A DNA stretch of 64,000 nt, taken from positions 620,001 through 684,000 of the forward strand of contig NZ_JBCDNA010000001.1 in assembly GCF_038433205.1 (NCBI RefSeq), written 5' to 3'. The notes beneath the pieces are model-generated. The model had not been told where the DNA came from, searched no databases, and was given only the letters and a program-made list of their open reading frames with translations. The DNA comes from Lutimonas vermicola. Lineage in GTDB: Bacteria; Bacteroidota; Bacteroidia; Flavobacteriales; Flavobacteriaceae. This document shows, in pieces, positions 44,654-52,510 of the stretch. The first letter of the stretch is position 1. Each line of letters starts with the position of its first letter. The position numbers were made by a program, and so were the translations under genes.

Positions 44654-44673
44654 GTTTTGTTTATATTAAATTT

Positions 44674-44803
44674 ACAACGGTTAGTATGTAAAAAGTAGGC
44701 GATTTCGAAGCACTAAACTTTCGGTTGAACACAAAGTTTGACACGAGCCAAAACCCTTGATTTTACTACTGTCTCGCCTATTTTTTTATATACATTGTTA
44801 TGC
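44674..44803 (-). repeat. Palindromic boundary element HP1
   Basis: On the minus strand the 130-nt element begins GCATAAC and ends CCGTTGT. Its arms include TCGCCTA / TAGGCGA (44774-44780 with 44696-44702) extended by A/T pairs towards TATACA / TATGTA, and an inner hairpin AAACTTT / AAAGTTT. The outer AAC ... GTT polarity is like that of integron attC sites, but the canonical RYYYAAC and GTTRRRY boxes are not matched. It sits directly upstream of the DUF2130 start codon. Confidence 0.7.
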
Positions 44804-44832
44804 CCTTTTTTCATTTTCACGTTCTGGTTGTA

Positions 44833-44919
44833 GCGTTGGCAAAGACATACTCTTTTGCAATTTTTGGCTTGTGTGTCGGCTGGTGTGAATTGCAAATGTG
44901 TATGGCTTTAAGCGTTGGC
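44833..44919 (-). repeat. Palindromic boundary element HP2
   Basis: The 87-nt element is flanked by two GCGTTGGC copies (44833-44840 and 44912-44919). The stem is CATAC + TTGCAATT on the left and AATTGCAA + GTATG on the right, with unpaired TCTT facing ATGT between the two stem parts. A TGTCGGC block lies in the apical region. The right-hand GCGTTGGC encodes the last residues (ANA) of the 471-aa protein. Same architecture as HP3 at 49936. Confidence 0.8.
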
Positions 44920-46323
44920 AAATAAGTCATTTTCTGTTTTTCGGCTAATTATATACTTCTTTCCTTTTGCTTCAATGCTAATTCTATCGGAAAACTTCTC
45001 TTTTATTATTTGAACTACATCATCCTTTTTAGAAATATTCTTTTCAACTGATAATGGCGATAATATTTTCTTTAATTCATTAAGCCTATCAGTTTTAATT
45101 TCAAAAGAGCCTTTTTCCTCATCCAGTATTCTTAAAAGTATATCTAATATCTGTTTTTGTACACCAGAATAGTCAGATGTAGAAGACTTGACTTGTTCTT
45201 CTAAAACTTTCTCTTTTTCAGTTACTACTTTTCCGATAATTTCATTTTTATCTTTTTCCTCACTTAATTTAAATTGTTCTGTCTTATCATGTTTTTTGCA
45301 AACATTAATTTCTTCTTGTGGAGGCTTCACTTTTTTCTTAAATATTTTTAAGTCAACCCGATCGTATAAATCATCATAGAATTTTTTATATCCAAAAAAT
45401 GAACCAGTCAAATAAATTGCAAGATTTAATTCATTGATGAATTTCTTATCCGTTCTTATTTCGTGAATTAACCTGCCTGTTGCTGAATCCTTAATTGTGT
45501 CACGTTCAGCTAGGTCATTCTTAAATTTTAAAAATATTGCGGAAGCGAAGTATTGCCTTAAACCGTTAGATGTTAATTGCTCGGTAAATTTCGTTACGTC
45601 ATTGGAATCAGATATAATTTGGGCAATTTGAACAAATGATTTTTCAGATAATGCTTGTTTGTTATTCTCTAGAAATGAATGGAAACTACTGCCTTTGAAC
45701 GAAGTCTTACCTTTTGAATGAGCGAATATTTCTCCAATGTCATAAAAATACCCTAAATCTGAATTAGGGAAAAATTCATAACGGTCGTATGCTAATAAAT
45801 GAATAAAAAAATCATCTTTAAACTCACTAGATTTAATTGCATTAATTCTTTTATGGTATGATGATTCAACTAATTCCTTTTTAAGTAATGGTTCATAATC
45901 ACTTTTGACTTTGCATAGAATCCAGAAAGCCTTAGAACCTCTATATCTTTCTTGAATATCGATTTCCTCTTCTACTTTATGAACAATGTTTTCAAATCGA
46001 GCATCTTTAAAATCCAGTTTATCATCAAACTTCATTTCAAATGAATTCTTGGCAGCCTTTGTTAGAGGAATGACTTCTGTTACATATTTTATTTCTAACC
46101 AAATGTTGTCAATTAAAACATTTTCAAAACTTATTATTAAATATTCTTCATCACCCACAAAATAGGGCATAGACAGAAATTTATCATAAATTTTTGAGTT
46201 GATTTCTTCGGCATTTCTATTTACTGTATTTACTATCTTATTAGAAATCAATGGGATTTTACCGAAGCGATAAAGCGAAGTGAATTCTTGTTTAGTTAAA
46301 ATATATAAATTGTCCATTTTCAA
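44908..46323 (-). CDS. Unrecognised 471-aa protein of the Hsp70-helicase operon
   Basis: I do not recognise this protein. The N-terminal 330 residues are mixed alpha/beta with aromatic-rich segments (AYDRYEFFPNSDLGYFYDIGE), followed by a Lys/Glu-rich linker (about 335-385) and a C-terminal helical domain (VQKQILDILLRILDEE to KKYIISRK) that may be a small winged helix. There is no nuclease, ATPase or membrane motif. It is the last gene of the operon, 5 bases after the helicase, and its stop codon lies inside boundary element HP2 (final codons GCC AAC GCT TAA). In a three-gene defence-type operon it would be the natural candidate for sensor or effector, but that is inference. Confidence 0.75.
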   Translation of the reverse strand: MKMDNLYILTKQEFTSLYRFGKIPLISNKIVNTVNRNAEEINSKIYDKFLSMPYFVGDEEYLIISFENVLIDNIWLEIKYVTEVIPLTKAAKNSFEMKFDDKLDFKDARFENIVHKVEEEIDIQERYRGSKAFWILCKVKSDYEPLLKKELVESSYHKRINAIKSSEFKDDFFIHLLAYDRYEFFPNSDLGYFYDIGEIFAHSKGKTSFKGSSFHSFLENNKQALSEKSFVQIAQIISDSNDVTKFTEQLTSNGLRQYFASAIFLKFKNDLAERDTIKDSATGRLIHEIRTDKKFINELNLAIYLTGSFFGYKKFYDDLYDRVDLKIFKKKVKPPQEEINVCKKHDKTEQFKLSEEKDKNEIIGKVVTEKEKVLEEQVKSSTSDYSGVQKQILDILLRILDEEKGSFEIKTDRLNELKKILSPLSVEKNISKKDDVVQIIKEKFSDRISIEAKGKKYIISRKTENDLFANA

Positions 46324-46328
46324 ATTAT

Positions 46329-47465
46329 TTAGAAATCAAAATCAATATCTGTGTTTGCAGATTGATTTGAAGTTTTTAGGTCAATTCTCTGACAAGTTGA
46401 TTCGAATTTTGAAACCAATCTGTGCAGATAACCTGAGTAAGTAATAAATAGATTCATTTTACTCCGAGTAATCGCAACCATAAATAAAGTTTCTTCATCT
46501 CTTCTGGAAATGCTTGTATCATCAGAAAGAAACGGAAGAAACACATTGTCAAAGTCCATTCCTTTAGCACTATGGTAAGTCATTAAAATGGTGTTTCTAT
46601 TTCGTTCTGCATTTTGAAATGAACCATATCCATTTCCTACGTACTCTATTTTCAAACCTTGATTGCGAAAGTGGTTGTTCAATGAATTGTAGTCGGGTTT
46701 GCCCCAATTGTTTTCTTGTAAAGCCCAAGTAGTTTTACCATTCTGTCTTAAAAGACGATTCGCAAAATCAATTATGCAATCATGTTTAGGAAGTAATACT
46801 GCTGCAGAATACCCTTCTGAAGTTGCGTTTGATGATTGTTCCCAAACATATTTTACCTCTTCGTTTTCATCATAACCTTCACCCAACCTTACGCTAACAT
46901 CTTTTTTAGTCATATCTCTACGTGAGCCAAATATATCCATGTTTGGCAAAAGGTTGGAAACTGCCTTCATTATAGACCTTGTAAGTCTATAAATTCTCGT
47001 AAGGACAAAAGGTCTAGCATTGATAATATTTCCAATTTCTGTAGTTGTAACTGTGTTTTCGTAAATTGACTGATTAGAATCACCCGCAACATATACATGT
47101 TGGCTTCTTTGCTTCATTTGACTGAGCACATCAGCAGGTAAATCTTGAACTTCATCACAAAATATATAGTCATAACTTCCATGCCCTTTTTTGAATTGAT
47201 GATAAGTCATAACTGGTATTGACGGCATTCCAAGTTCTGCCATTCCTGTTTTAAACATATCAATTAGTGAGTGAGTGTAAACTACCACACATACGTTTGC
47301 ATTAGGATTACTATCCATTTTCTTTCTCAAAGCATGAATTAGCATGACGGACTTACCACTTCCTGCAAATCCTTTTATCCAAATGTTTCCTCTTGAGTTA
47401 ATTTCTTTATCGACAAAATCTTTTTGGTCATCATCCAGTTTGTCATATTTTATCATCCAAGCCAT
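46329..47465 (-). CDS. Minimal superfamily 1 helicase-like ATPase
   Basis: The 378-aa protein has Walker A GFAGSGKS (32-39), Walker B FCDEVQDLP (Asp104, Glu105), a motif III-like YVAGDSNQSIYE, motif V TYHSAKGMDFDNVFLP (about 295-310) and motif VI VAITRSKMNLFI. It is a UvrD/Rep-type core without the large 1B and 2B insertions, about half the length of a full UvrD. It could unwind DNA or RNA or act as an NTP-driven switch. It lies 5 bases from both neighbours, so it forms one operon with the Hsp70 gene upstream and the 471-aa gene downstream. Confidence 0.85.
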   Translation of the reverse strand: MAWMIKYDKLDDDQKDFVDKEINSRGNIWIKGFAGSGKSVMLIHALRKKMDSNPNANVCVVVYTHSLIDMFKTGMAELGMPSIPVMTYHQFKKGHGSYDYIFCDEVQDLPADVLSQMKQRSQHVYVAGDSNQSIYENTVTTTEIGNIINARPFVLTRIYRLTRSIMKAVSNLLPNMDIFGSRRDMTKKDVSVRLGEGYDENEEVKYVWEQSSNATSEGYSAAVLLPKHDCIIDFANRLLRQNGKTTWALQENNWGKPDYNSLNNHFRNQGLKIEYVGNGYGSFQNAERNRNTILMTYHSAKGMDFDNVFLPFLSDDTSISRRDEETLFMVAITRSKMNLFITYSGYLHRLVSKFESTCQRIDLKTSNQSANTDIDFDF

Positions 47466-47470
47466 ATCTG

Positions 47471-49915
47471 TTAGTATTTTTGAAGCCCTTCTTCTTGTTT
47501 GAATTGCGTTAAATTATCAGAGTTGTACATTTTATCTAAATTTTCTTTTGGTTCGCATTCATCAATGTGTTCGGCATAATCTTTTTTACCTAATGCCCTG
47601 GCACAAGATGAGAACCAACTATAATCCCATTTTTCCATTTTATTACTTTCAAACTTTTGTTTCCATCTATCAAATGCCTCTTGTAAAAGTTTTTCGCCAT
47701 CTTTCTTTTTACCAGCTTTTATATATTCCTGACCTAAACTATATGCAGATGGATTATGTGTTGGATTAGTTTCTTGTGCTTTTTCTAGGTATTCTTGATA
47801 TTTTTTCTTGTCTGTAAGTTTGTATTGCATAGCTATGTTAAAAGCTGTTGTCGAAGATGGTTCTTTGGACATTGCTCTTTCATAAAACATAATAGCTTTA
47901 TCCTTCTTTCCTGCATTGCTGTAATGCAACCCTATATTGTTAAGATTTCCTTTTCCTGGAAACATTTCTTCAATTTGTTCTAATGTTTCGGCAGCTTTAA
48001 AATCCATTCCAATTTTTTTGTATGCTTTGTGCAAGGTTTGTAATGCAGATAAAGATGGCTCACCACCGTTTCGCTCACATTCTAGATTAAAATCTCTTTC
48101 AGCTTTATATTTTATTCTTTCCTCCGTAGTCATTTCTTTATTGGCAAATGGGCTTAGAGGTTCTACCATTATTTTTTTACTCCCAGCTGATGCTCTTATT
48201 AAAAGCATTTTATCTGCATTGATTTCAATTTCTAATTTTACGGATGTTGATTTTGGAAAACCACCTGATTCTGGATTGAATAACTTAATGTTGTACAAAA
48301 GTTTGTTTTTACTGCCTACACAAATAGGTAGTTCAATTACTTCTTGTCCTTCTTTTTGTGGTGAAAGATTTTCAATTATTTTAATGTCTGATGGAATAAC
48401 TGTACCAGCTTCTACGATTGAATCTACTATTTCCCTAAATCCATCTTTGGTAATTAGCATTATAGGTTCACTAGTAATGGGTTGAATTATATTTTTTCCA
48501 AAACCATTATAAATTAAAGAATGGATTGCTGCACCTGAAGAAACGTGGGCTTGTAAATCATTTGGTATTAAAATATCAGATTCGGGAAAATAACTACTAA
48601 CAGCTTTTTGAATAAATGGATTCTTTGAGCTACCACCGATAAATAGAACGTAATCAATATCTGCACTAGAAAGATTAGCCTTTTTTAAGGCTGTTTTTAT
48701 TGGCGTAAAAACACTTACAAATTCAACTTCCTTCTCAATTCTCTTGGTTGGTAGATTGCTATTTTCTTTTGTAAATACGGAATTAATACCAGCAAATTCT
48801 TTATAACTCAATTTGGGTTCTTCAATGGATAGGATTCCTTTTCTAGTTTCGATTTCAATTTTTTTACCTAAAGAAATATAGTCTTTTGTTAAAGCCAATT
48901 CGGATAGAACTTTGGTTGTGGTTTGCAATGAAATATTATCGCTTAGTTTTATTTTTAGTCGCTCTGCTGCTGCAAGTAATTTTGGAATGATTAATTCATT
49001 TAATTCTCTAGTTCTGAAATCTTCAGAACTAAGTCCTGTTCCTTCTAATAATTGATGTAATAATACATCTACAGCAATTAACTTGTCTATGTCGTTTCCT
49101 CCAAGTTTTTCAAACCGTGAGATTGCAATATTTTTGGAATATATTCCATTATTATCTTTCCCTAATTCAAGTATTGAAATGTCGCATGTTCCAGCTCCAA
49201 AGTCGAATACAAGTACATTTGGAAAATAATCTTGTGGAATTTTAAGATGTTTTCCTTCAACTGAAGATTTGGATACATAACTTAAAAATGCAGCATTTGG
49301 CTCATCAATAAGCGATTGTTTGTTTATCATGAAACCATTGCTTTCCAAACTGTCGACCAAGTCTCTTCGCTGGTTGGCCTCAAAAGAAGCTGGAATGCTG
49401 ACAGCATACTGAATATTTGATGATAAAGAGTGAGTGTTTATATAACGCTCAATTTGAACTTTTAAATATTTGAAAAATATTTTTGAAACGTCTGTTGGAT
49501 TTAGAATTGTTAGTTTATTGTGATTTTTACCAAGTTCACTATTTGGATACTTACAACCAACATCCTCTCCAAGTTCCATTTTAAATGAATGCCAAAGATT
49601 TTTTCCTTGTCTTAATTTGAACTTTAGTTGTGCTGCACCTTCGCCAACTATAAGGTTGTTATTGTACCAAGCAATGACAGAAGGAACTTTATAAGATGAA
49701 AAAATTGCACCATCTGATAGTTTTTGATTCAATTCAATAGGTTTTACAATCAGCGGTTCTTTATCATCTCCTAAAACTGCGATACTCACAACAGTCGTAG
49801 ATGTCCCAAAATCTATTCCGACAAAAGTTGTGTTCTGAATTGTTGCATTTTTTTCTGATAGTTTTCCAGTAGTTAAAATTGGAAGCAAATTATTAATTGT
49901 TAATTCTGTACTCAT
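47471..49915 (-). CDS. Hsp70-family ATPase with C-terminal TPR repeats
   Basis: The 814-aa protein has a complete actin-like nucleotide-binding domain: phosphate 1 GIDFGTSTTVV, phosphate 2 VFDFGAGTCDI, and the adenosine motif FIGGSSKNPFIQ (about residue 430). A divergent substrate-binding-like beta region follows (500-610). In place of the DnaK lid there are TPR-like repeats (about 640-745; GKKDKAIMFYERAMSKEP). No J-protein or GrpE gene is nearby. It is the first gene of a three-gene operon and starts about 20 bases after element HP3. A specialised Hsp70 paired with a helicase suggests a regulated remodelling system and not general folding; that is inference. Confidence 0.87.
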   Translation of the reverse strand: MSTELTINNLLPILTTGKLSEKNATIQNTTFVGIDFGTSTTVVSIAVLGDDKEPLIVKPIELNQKLSDGAIFSSYKVPSVIAWYNNNLIVGEGAAQLKFKLRQGKNLWHSFKMELGEDVGCKYPNSELGKNHNKLTILNPTDVSKIFFKYLKVQIERYINTHSLSSNIQYAVSIPASFEANQRRDLVDSLESNGFMINKQSLIDEPNAAFLSYVSKSSVEGKHLKIPQDYFPNVLVFDFGAGTCDISILELGKDNNGIYSKNIAISRFEKLGGNDIDKLIAVDVLLHQLLEGTGLSSEDFRTRELNELIIPKLLAAAERLKIKLSDNISLQTTTKVLSELALTKDYISLGKKIEIETRKGILSIEEPKLSYKEFAGINSVFTKENSNLPTKRIEKEVEFVSVFTPIKTALKKANLSSADIDYVLFIGGSSKNPFIQKAVSSYFPESDILIPNDLQAHVSSGAAIHSLIYNGFGKNIIQPITSEPIMLITKDGFREIVDSIVEAGTVIPSDIKIIENLSPQKEGQEVIELPICVGSKNKLLYNIKLFNPESGGFPKSTSVKLEIEINADKMLLIRASAGSKKIMVEPLSPFANKEMTTEERIKYKAERDFNLECERNGGEPSLSALQTLHKAYKKIGMDFKAAETLEQIEEMFPGKGNLNNIGLHYSNAGKKDKAIMFYERAMSKEPSSTTAFNIAMQYKLTDKKKYQEYLEKAQETNPTHNPSAYSLGQEYIKAGKKKDGEKLLQEAFDRWKQKFESNKMEKWDYSWFSSCARALGKKDYAEHIDECEPKENLDKMYNSDNLTQFKQEEGLQKY

Positions 49916-49935
49916 AATTTATCTAGTTCTATCGA

Positions 49936-50036
49936 GCGTTGGCAAAAAACAGCTCTTTTGGTTTTTTCTGCGTTGGCTTTCATGTCGGCAAAAACCAAAT
50001 GTGCTGTTTGTGCGGCTGTTTTTTTTTTAATTGGGC
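49936..50036 (-). repeat. Palindromic boundary element HP3
   Basis: About 100 nt. The stem is AACAGC + TTGGTTTTT on the left and AAAAACCAA + GCTGTT on the right, with unpaired TCTT facing ATGT, exactly as in HP2. The core GCGTTGGC is at 49936-49943 and TGTCGGC is in the apical part. The stem sequences differ from those of HP2 but remain complementary, so structure and not sequence is conserved. The Hsp70 start codon is about 20 bases away. Confidence 0.8.
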
Positions 50037-50111
50037 ATTACACTTTTTATCACATAAATTCTCACTTAATACAAGCTCACTAAAAGTGATAAAAGGCAAT
50101 TTCATTTTTCT

Positions 50112-50303
50112 ATCTCTAAAAATACCCAAATCCCCCTCCCCAAACCATGAGTTATATCGCATCTCCCATACCCAACTCAGGGTATTTTCATAATCATTGG
50201 AACTTCTCATAGCAATTGTTGAAGTGTTCTTGTTTAATTTTCAAGCTGTTAATATAGGTTTTTTGTTAAACATAAGGTATACCCTTATGAGGGTATTTTT
50301 TAA
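50112..50303 (+). repeat. Copy 2 of the flanking direct repeat, with the right 25-nt inverted repeat
   Basis: This segment matches 43125-43300 in order (ccatgagttatatc; aacttctcatagcaatt; palindrome) and has an extra ATACCC...GGGTAT palindrome near 50166-50185. At 50279-50303 the palindrome ATACCCT-TATG-AGGGTAT followed by T6AA is the exact reverse complement of 17034-17058. As a terminator it would stop plus-strand transcription. It marks the end of the module-poor island; modular spacers resume at once. Confidence 0.75.
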
Positions 50304-50540
50304 TTGAATATCGAATTCCCCGCCTGCCGGCGTGATAGGATGAAGTAGGGTTTTGATTTTGAGATTGGAGATTTCAGATTTAAGATTTAACCTGCCTGCC
50401 GGCAGGCAGGGATTTAAGATTTGAGATATAAGAAGTATTAATGCATTCAAGCATTGTAGCATTGAATATCGAATGTCGAACAAGGAACTCTGAATTTCGA
50501 AGTTTTTGTCTGAAACTCAAATCAATGATTAAATCGTAAA
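50304..50540. repeat. Low-complexity spacer with exact 20-nt palindrome
   Basis: The tract contains gagattggagattt-type repeats, the perfect palindrome CCTGCCTGCCGGCAGGCAGG at 50391-50410, the 8-nt gcattgta unit, and a gaatatcgaatgtcgaac module. No gene seen. Confidence 0.6.
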
Positions 50541-50677
50541 CGGCCTATTTTGTTTTTCGTCTTGCATCCTGATAATTTTAGCATGGAAGAAGCAATAGCT
50601 CCGGAAGCGCAGCGGCTTGGGCTATGGTGGAGTAAAAATTATCAGAGAGATGCACAGAAAAACAAAATCAGCCTTGA
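50541..50677 (+). repeat. Long-palindrome repeat family A, copy 4
   Basis: About 137 bp, plus orientation (ggcctattttgttt ... aaaacaaaatcagcc). It is followed by a hairpin caaggcaaaagg near the end of the 209-aa gene. Confidence 0.75.
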
Positions 50678-50718
50678 TTTTTTGGTTCTTTTGCATCAAG
50701 GCAAAAGGACAAGACAAA

Positions 50719-51348
50719 TCACTCCATCCCCACTTCCAACAAACTATCCACAAACCTATCCGTTTCCCTGATAAAATCAGGGCCTATCCTTTTTTGATGT
50801 AAAGAAAAAATATACTCGATCGAATCTCCCTTGAATTCGTATTTACCCCGCTTATAATAGGATCCTTTCCATGCTGCGGGATCGTTGATCCTTAAGTTCT
50901 TTCGTGCAGCCATGGTCCTGTCCAGGTGGATCGTGTTGGTATCCACCTTGAGTTCCTTTCCAAAAAGGCCTTTTCTGTTAAATGTTGCGATTGAATTTTC
51001 TTTAGCATCAAAGATGACCAGTATATAATCCTGATCCGTATTGAAATTGACATCGGTATAACTTTCCTGATAGGAAAACAGCAGAAAAACACCAATCCCA
51101 AGTATGAGTTCTCCCAGCATCAATGTTGAATAAGCTACCCTTTTGATCAAAAGCCTGTCAAGGATATATAGGACGATTAAAAATATGGTGATCGGAATTA
51201 CAATGACCGCATATAAGGGATCAATAGTAACAGCAACGTATAAGGAATGAAGGGATATCAATATACCTAAAAAGGTAATGATGGTTAACAAAGTAATCGG
51301 GTAAACTAAGTTTTTAAGTACGGTCTTGAATTTCACGAGTGAATGCAA
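50719..51348 (-). CDS. Hypothetical integral membrane protein (209 aa)
   Basis: No family is recognised. Four hydrophobic helices are visible in the first 105 residues (around 14-32, 36-57, 62-80 and 82-98, for example VIVIPITIFLIVLYIL and LGELILGIGVFLLF). The C-terminal 105 residues are soluble and charged, with beta-like segments (YTDVNFNTDQDYILVIFDAK) and a tail ending in VDSLLEVGME. A small inner-membrane protein with a cytoplasmic or periplasmic sensory domain is likely. It is a lone gene just outside the island border. Confidence 0.75.
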   Translation of the reverse strand: MHSLVKFKTVLKNLVYPITLLTIITFLGILISLHSLYVAVTIDPLYAVIVIPITIFLIVLYILDRLLIKRVAYSTLMLGELILGIGVFLLFSYQESYTDVNFNTDQDYILVIFDAKENSIATFNRKGLFGKELKVDTNTIHLDRTMAARKNLRINDPAAWKGSYYKRGKYEFKGDSIEYIFSLHQKRIGPDFIRETDRFVDSLLEVGME

Positions 51349-51356
51349 TTAGCTAC

Positions 51357-51445
51357 CTCTAAAAATACCCATATCTCCCCGCCCAAACCATGAGATATAT
51401 CAGGCCCTCCAAAACCATGTCATTTGAGGTATAAATACCCTTTTA
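51357..51445 (+). repeat. Partial third copy of the flanking direct repeat
   Basis: ctctaaaaatacccatatc and ccatgagatatatcagg match the first half of the repeat at 50112. The later half, including the aacttctcatagc part, is missing. It suggests the repeat is dispersed and not confined to the island borders. Confidence 0.6.
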
Positions 51446-52149
51446 AAGCCAAAACAACCCTTCTACCGAAGGATGGATAAGGTGAGATATTATAATACAG
51501 TGGATAATGGTGGATTGATTGGAGAATGGAGAGTTTTGATTTAAGATTTCAGATTGGAGATTTGAGATTTAAGAAGTGGTTTTTGAATGTCGAATGTCGA
51601 ACAGGGAACTTTGAATTTCGATTAGGCTCTTGATTTGAGATTTCAGATTTAAGAAGTGAACTCCCCAACGAAATTATTGATTCGATCGAAACGGCCTATT
51701 TTGTTTTTCGTATTGCATCCTGATAATTTTAGCCTGGACGAAGCAATAGCTCCGGAAGCGCAGCGGCTTGGGCTATGGTGGAGTAAAAATTATCAGAGAG
51801 ATGCACAGAAAAACAAAATCAGCCTTGAATTTTTGGCTCTTTTGTTTCAAGACAAAAGAGTAAAGAAGAATATTTTACGAATTTTTCTTTCAAGAAAAAA
51901 ACAAAAAACCTTAATTACAGCATTAGCTCCGCTAAACCCCTGTCTGCCGGCAGGCAGATGGCGATTTCCCATACTAATCCACCAGCCTTACAGCCTGAAC
52001 CGAATCCGAATTCACAAAGAATTTAGTTTGATAATTATAATAGGCCCTTCGGATAGAAAAACCATCTCTTCGTCCTAGTTCGTTTGATTGGATTCAAAAA
52101 TAGAAGTACATTAACTCTAATTAAATTATAAATCTTTCAAATTTAACTC
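51446..52149. other. Modular spacer before the 116-aa gene
   Basis: From about 51530 to 51690 the DNA is low-complexity tract and a gaatgtcgaatgtcgaac module, then family A copy 5, then a hairpin (cttttgtttcaagacaaaag) and a degraded CTGCCGGCAG palindrome near 51945. The final 150 bases are unique and should hold the promoter of the 116-aa gene and the cyclase. No gene is supported. Confidence 0.6.
51692..51829 (+). repeat. Long-palindrome repeat family A, copy 5
   Basis: About 138 bp, plus orientation, preceded by the module aactccccaacgaaattattga. A frame starting MNSPTKLL runs through it, as it does in copies 6 and 7. Confidence 0.75.
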
Positions 52150-52500
52150 ATGACAACAATCAATGTTAGTACAGATTCGTCTGGAAATGTTACCTTATCG
52201 AATAATGGAAATGCCACTTCTCCCCGCAAGGGTGAAGTTCAATGGAATGTTACAGGATCCTTACTTAAAACTATAGCTATAAGGCCTTTTATTCAGCCAA
52301 ATACAAATCAAACTGACATTTGGAGTACGCCGCCAGCCCCTTTCCCTAATAATAATCCGCCTGATAATGTATCTATCAATTGGCAGGGAACAGTATTTGA
52401 CAATGATGGCGAAGAGTACTATTATTTAGATTGGACAAAAAAAGATAATTCAACTGGTACAATTGACCCTAAAATAACTGTAAGGGCTACCAATCGTTAA
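52150..52500 (+). CDS. Hypothetical 116-aa protein upstream of the cyclase
   Basis: I do not recognise this protein. It is rich in Thr, Asn, Asp and Pro with alternating polar and hydrophobic residues (NVSTDSSGNVTLSNNG; NWQGTVFDNDGEEYYYLDW), so it is probably all beta. There is no signal peptide. It ends 10 bases before the adenylate cyclase gene, in the same direction, so the two are likely cotranscribed. It could be a small ligand-binding or accessory protein for the cyclase; there is no direct support beyond position. Confidence 0.7.
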   Translation: MTTINVSTDSSGNVTLSNNGNATSPRKGEVQWNVTGSLLKTIAIRPFIQPNTNQTDIWSTPPAPFPNNNPPDNVSINWQGTVFDNDGEEYYYLDWTKKDNSTGTIDPKITVRATNR

Positions 52501-52510
52501 AAGGAATGAT

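Noticed and set aside
44674..50036. Calling the palindromes genuine integron attC sites
   Set aside because: The canonical core boxes are not matched and no integron integrase lies in the window. I kept the neutral term boundary element.
49980..50210. A 76-codon frame on the minus strand across HP3
   Set aside because: It is read through the palindrome and ends inside it; the C-terminal part is dictated by the repeat, and no start signal or motif is seen.
51656..52078. MNSPTKLL reading frames at 51656, 54557 and 56962 that look like a small protein family
   Set aside because: They coincide with family A palindromes; both strands are open because of the palindrome, and the C-terminal parts differ according to the neighbouring hairpin.
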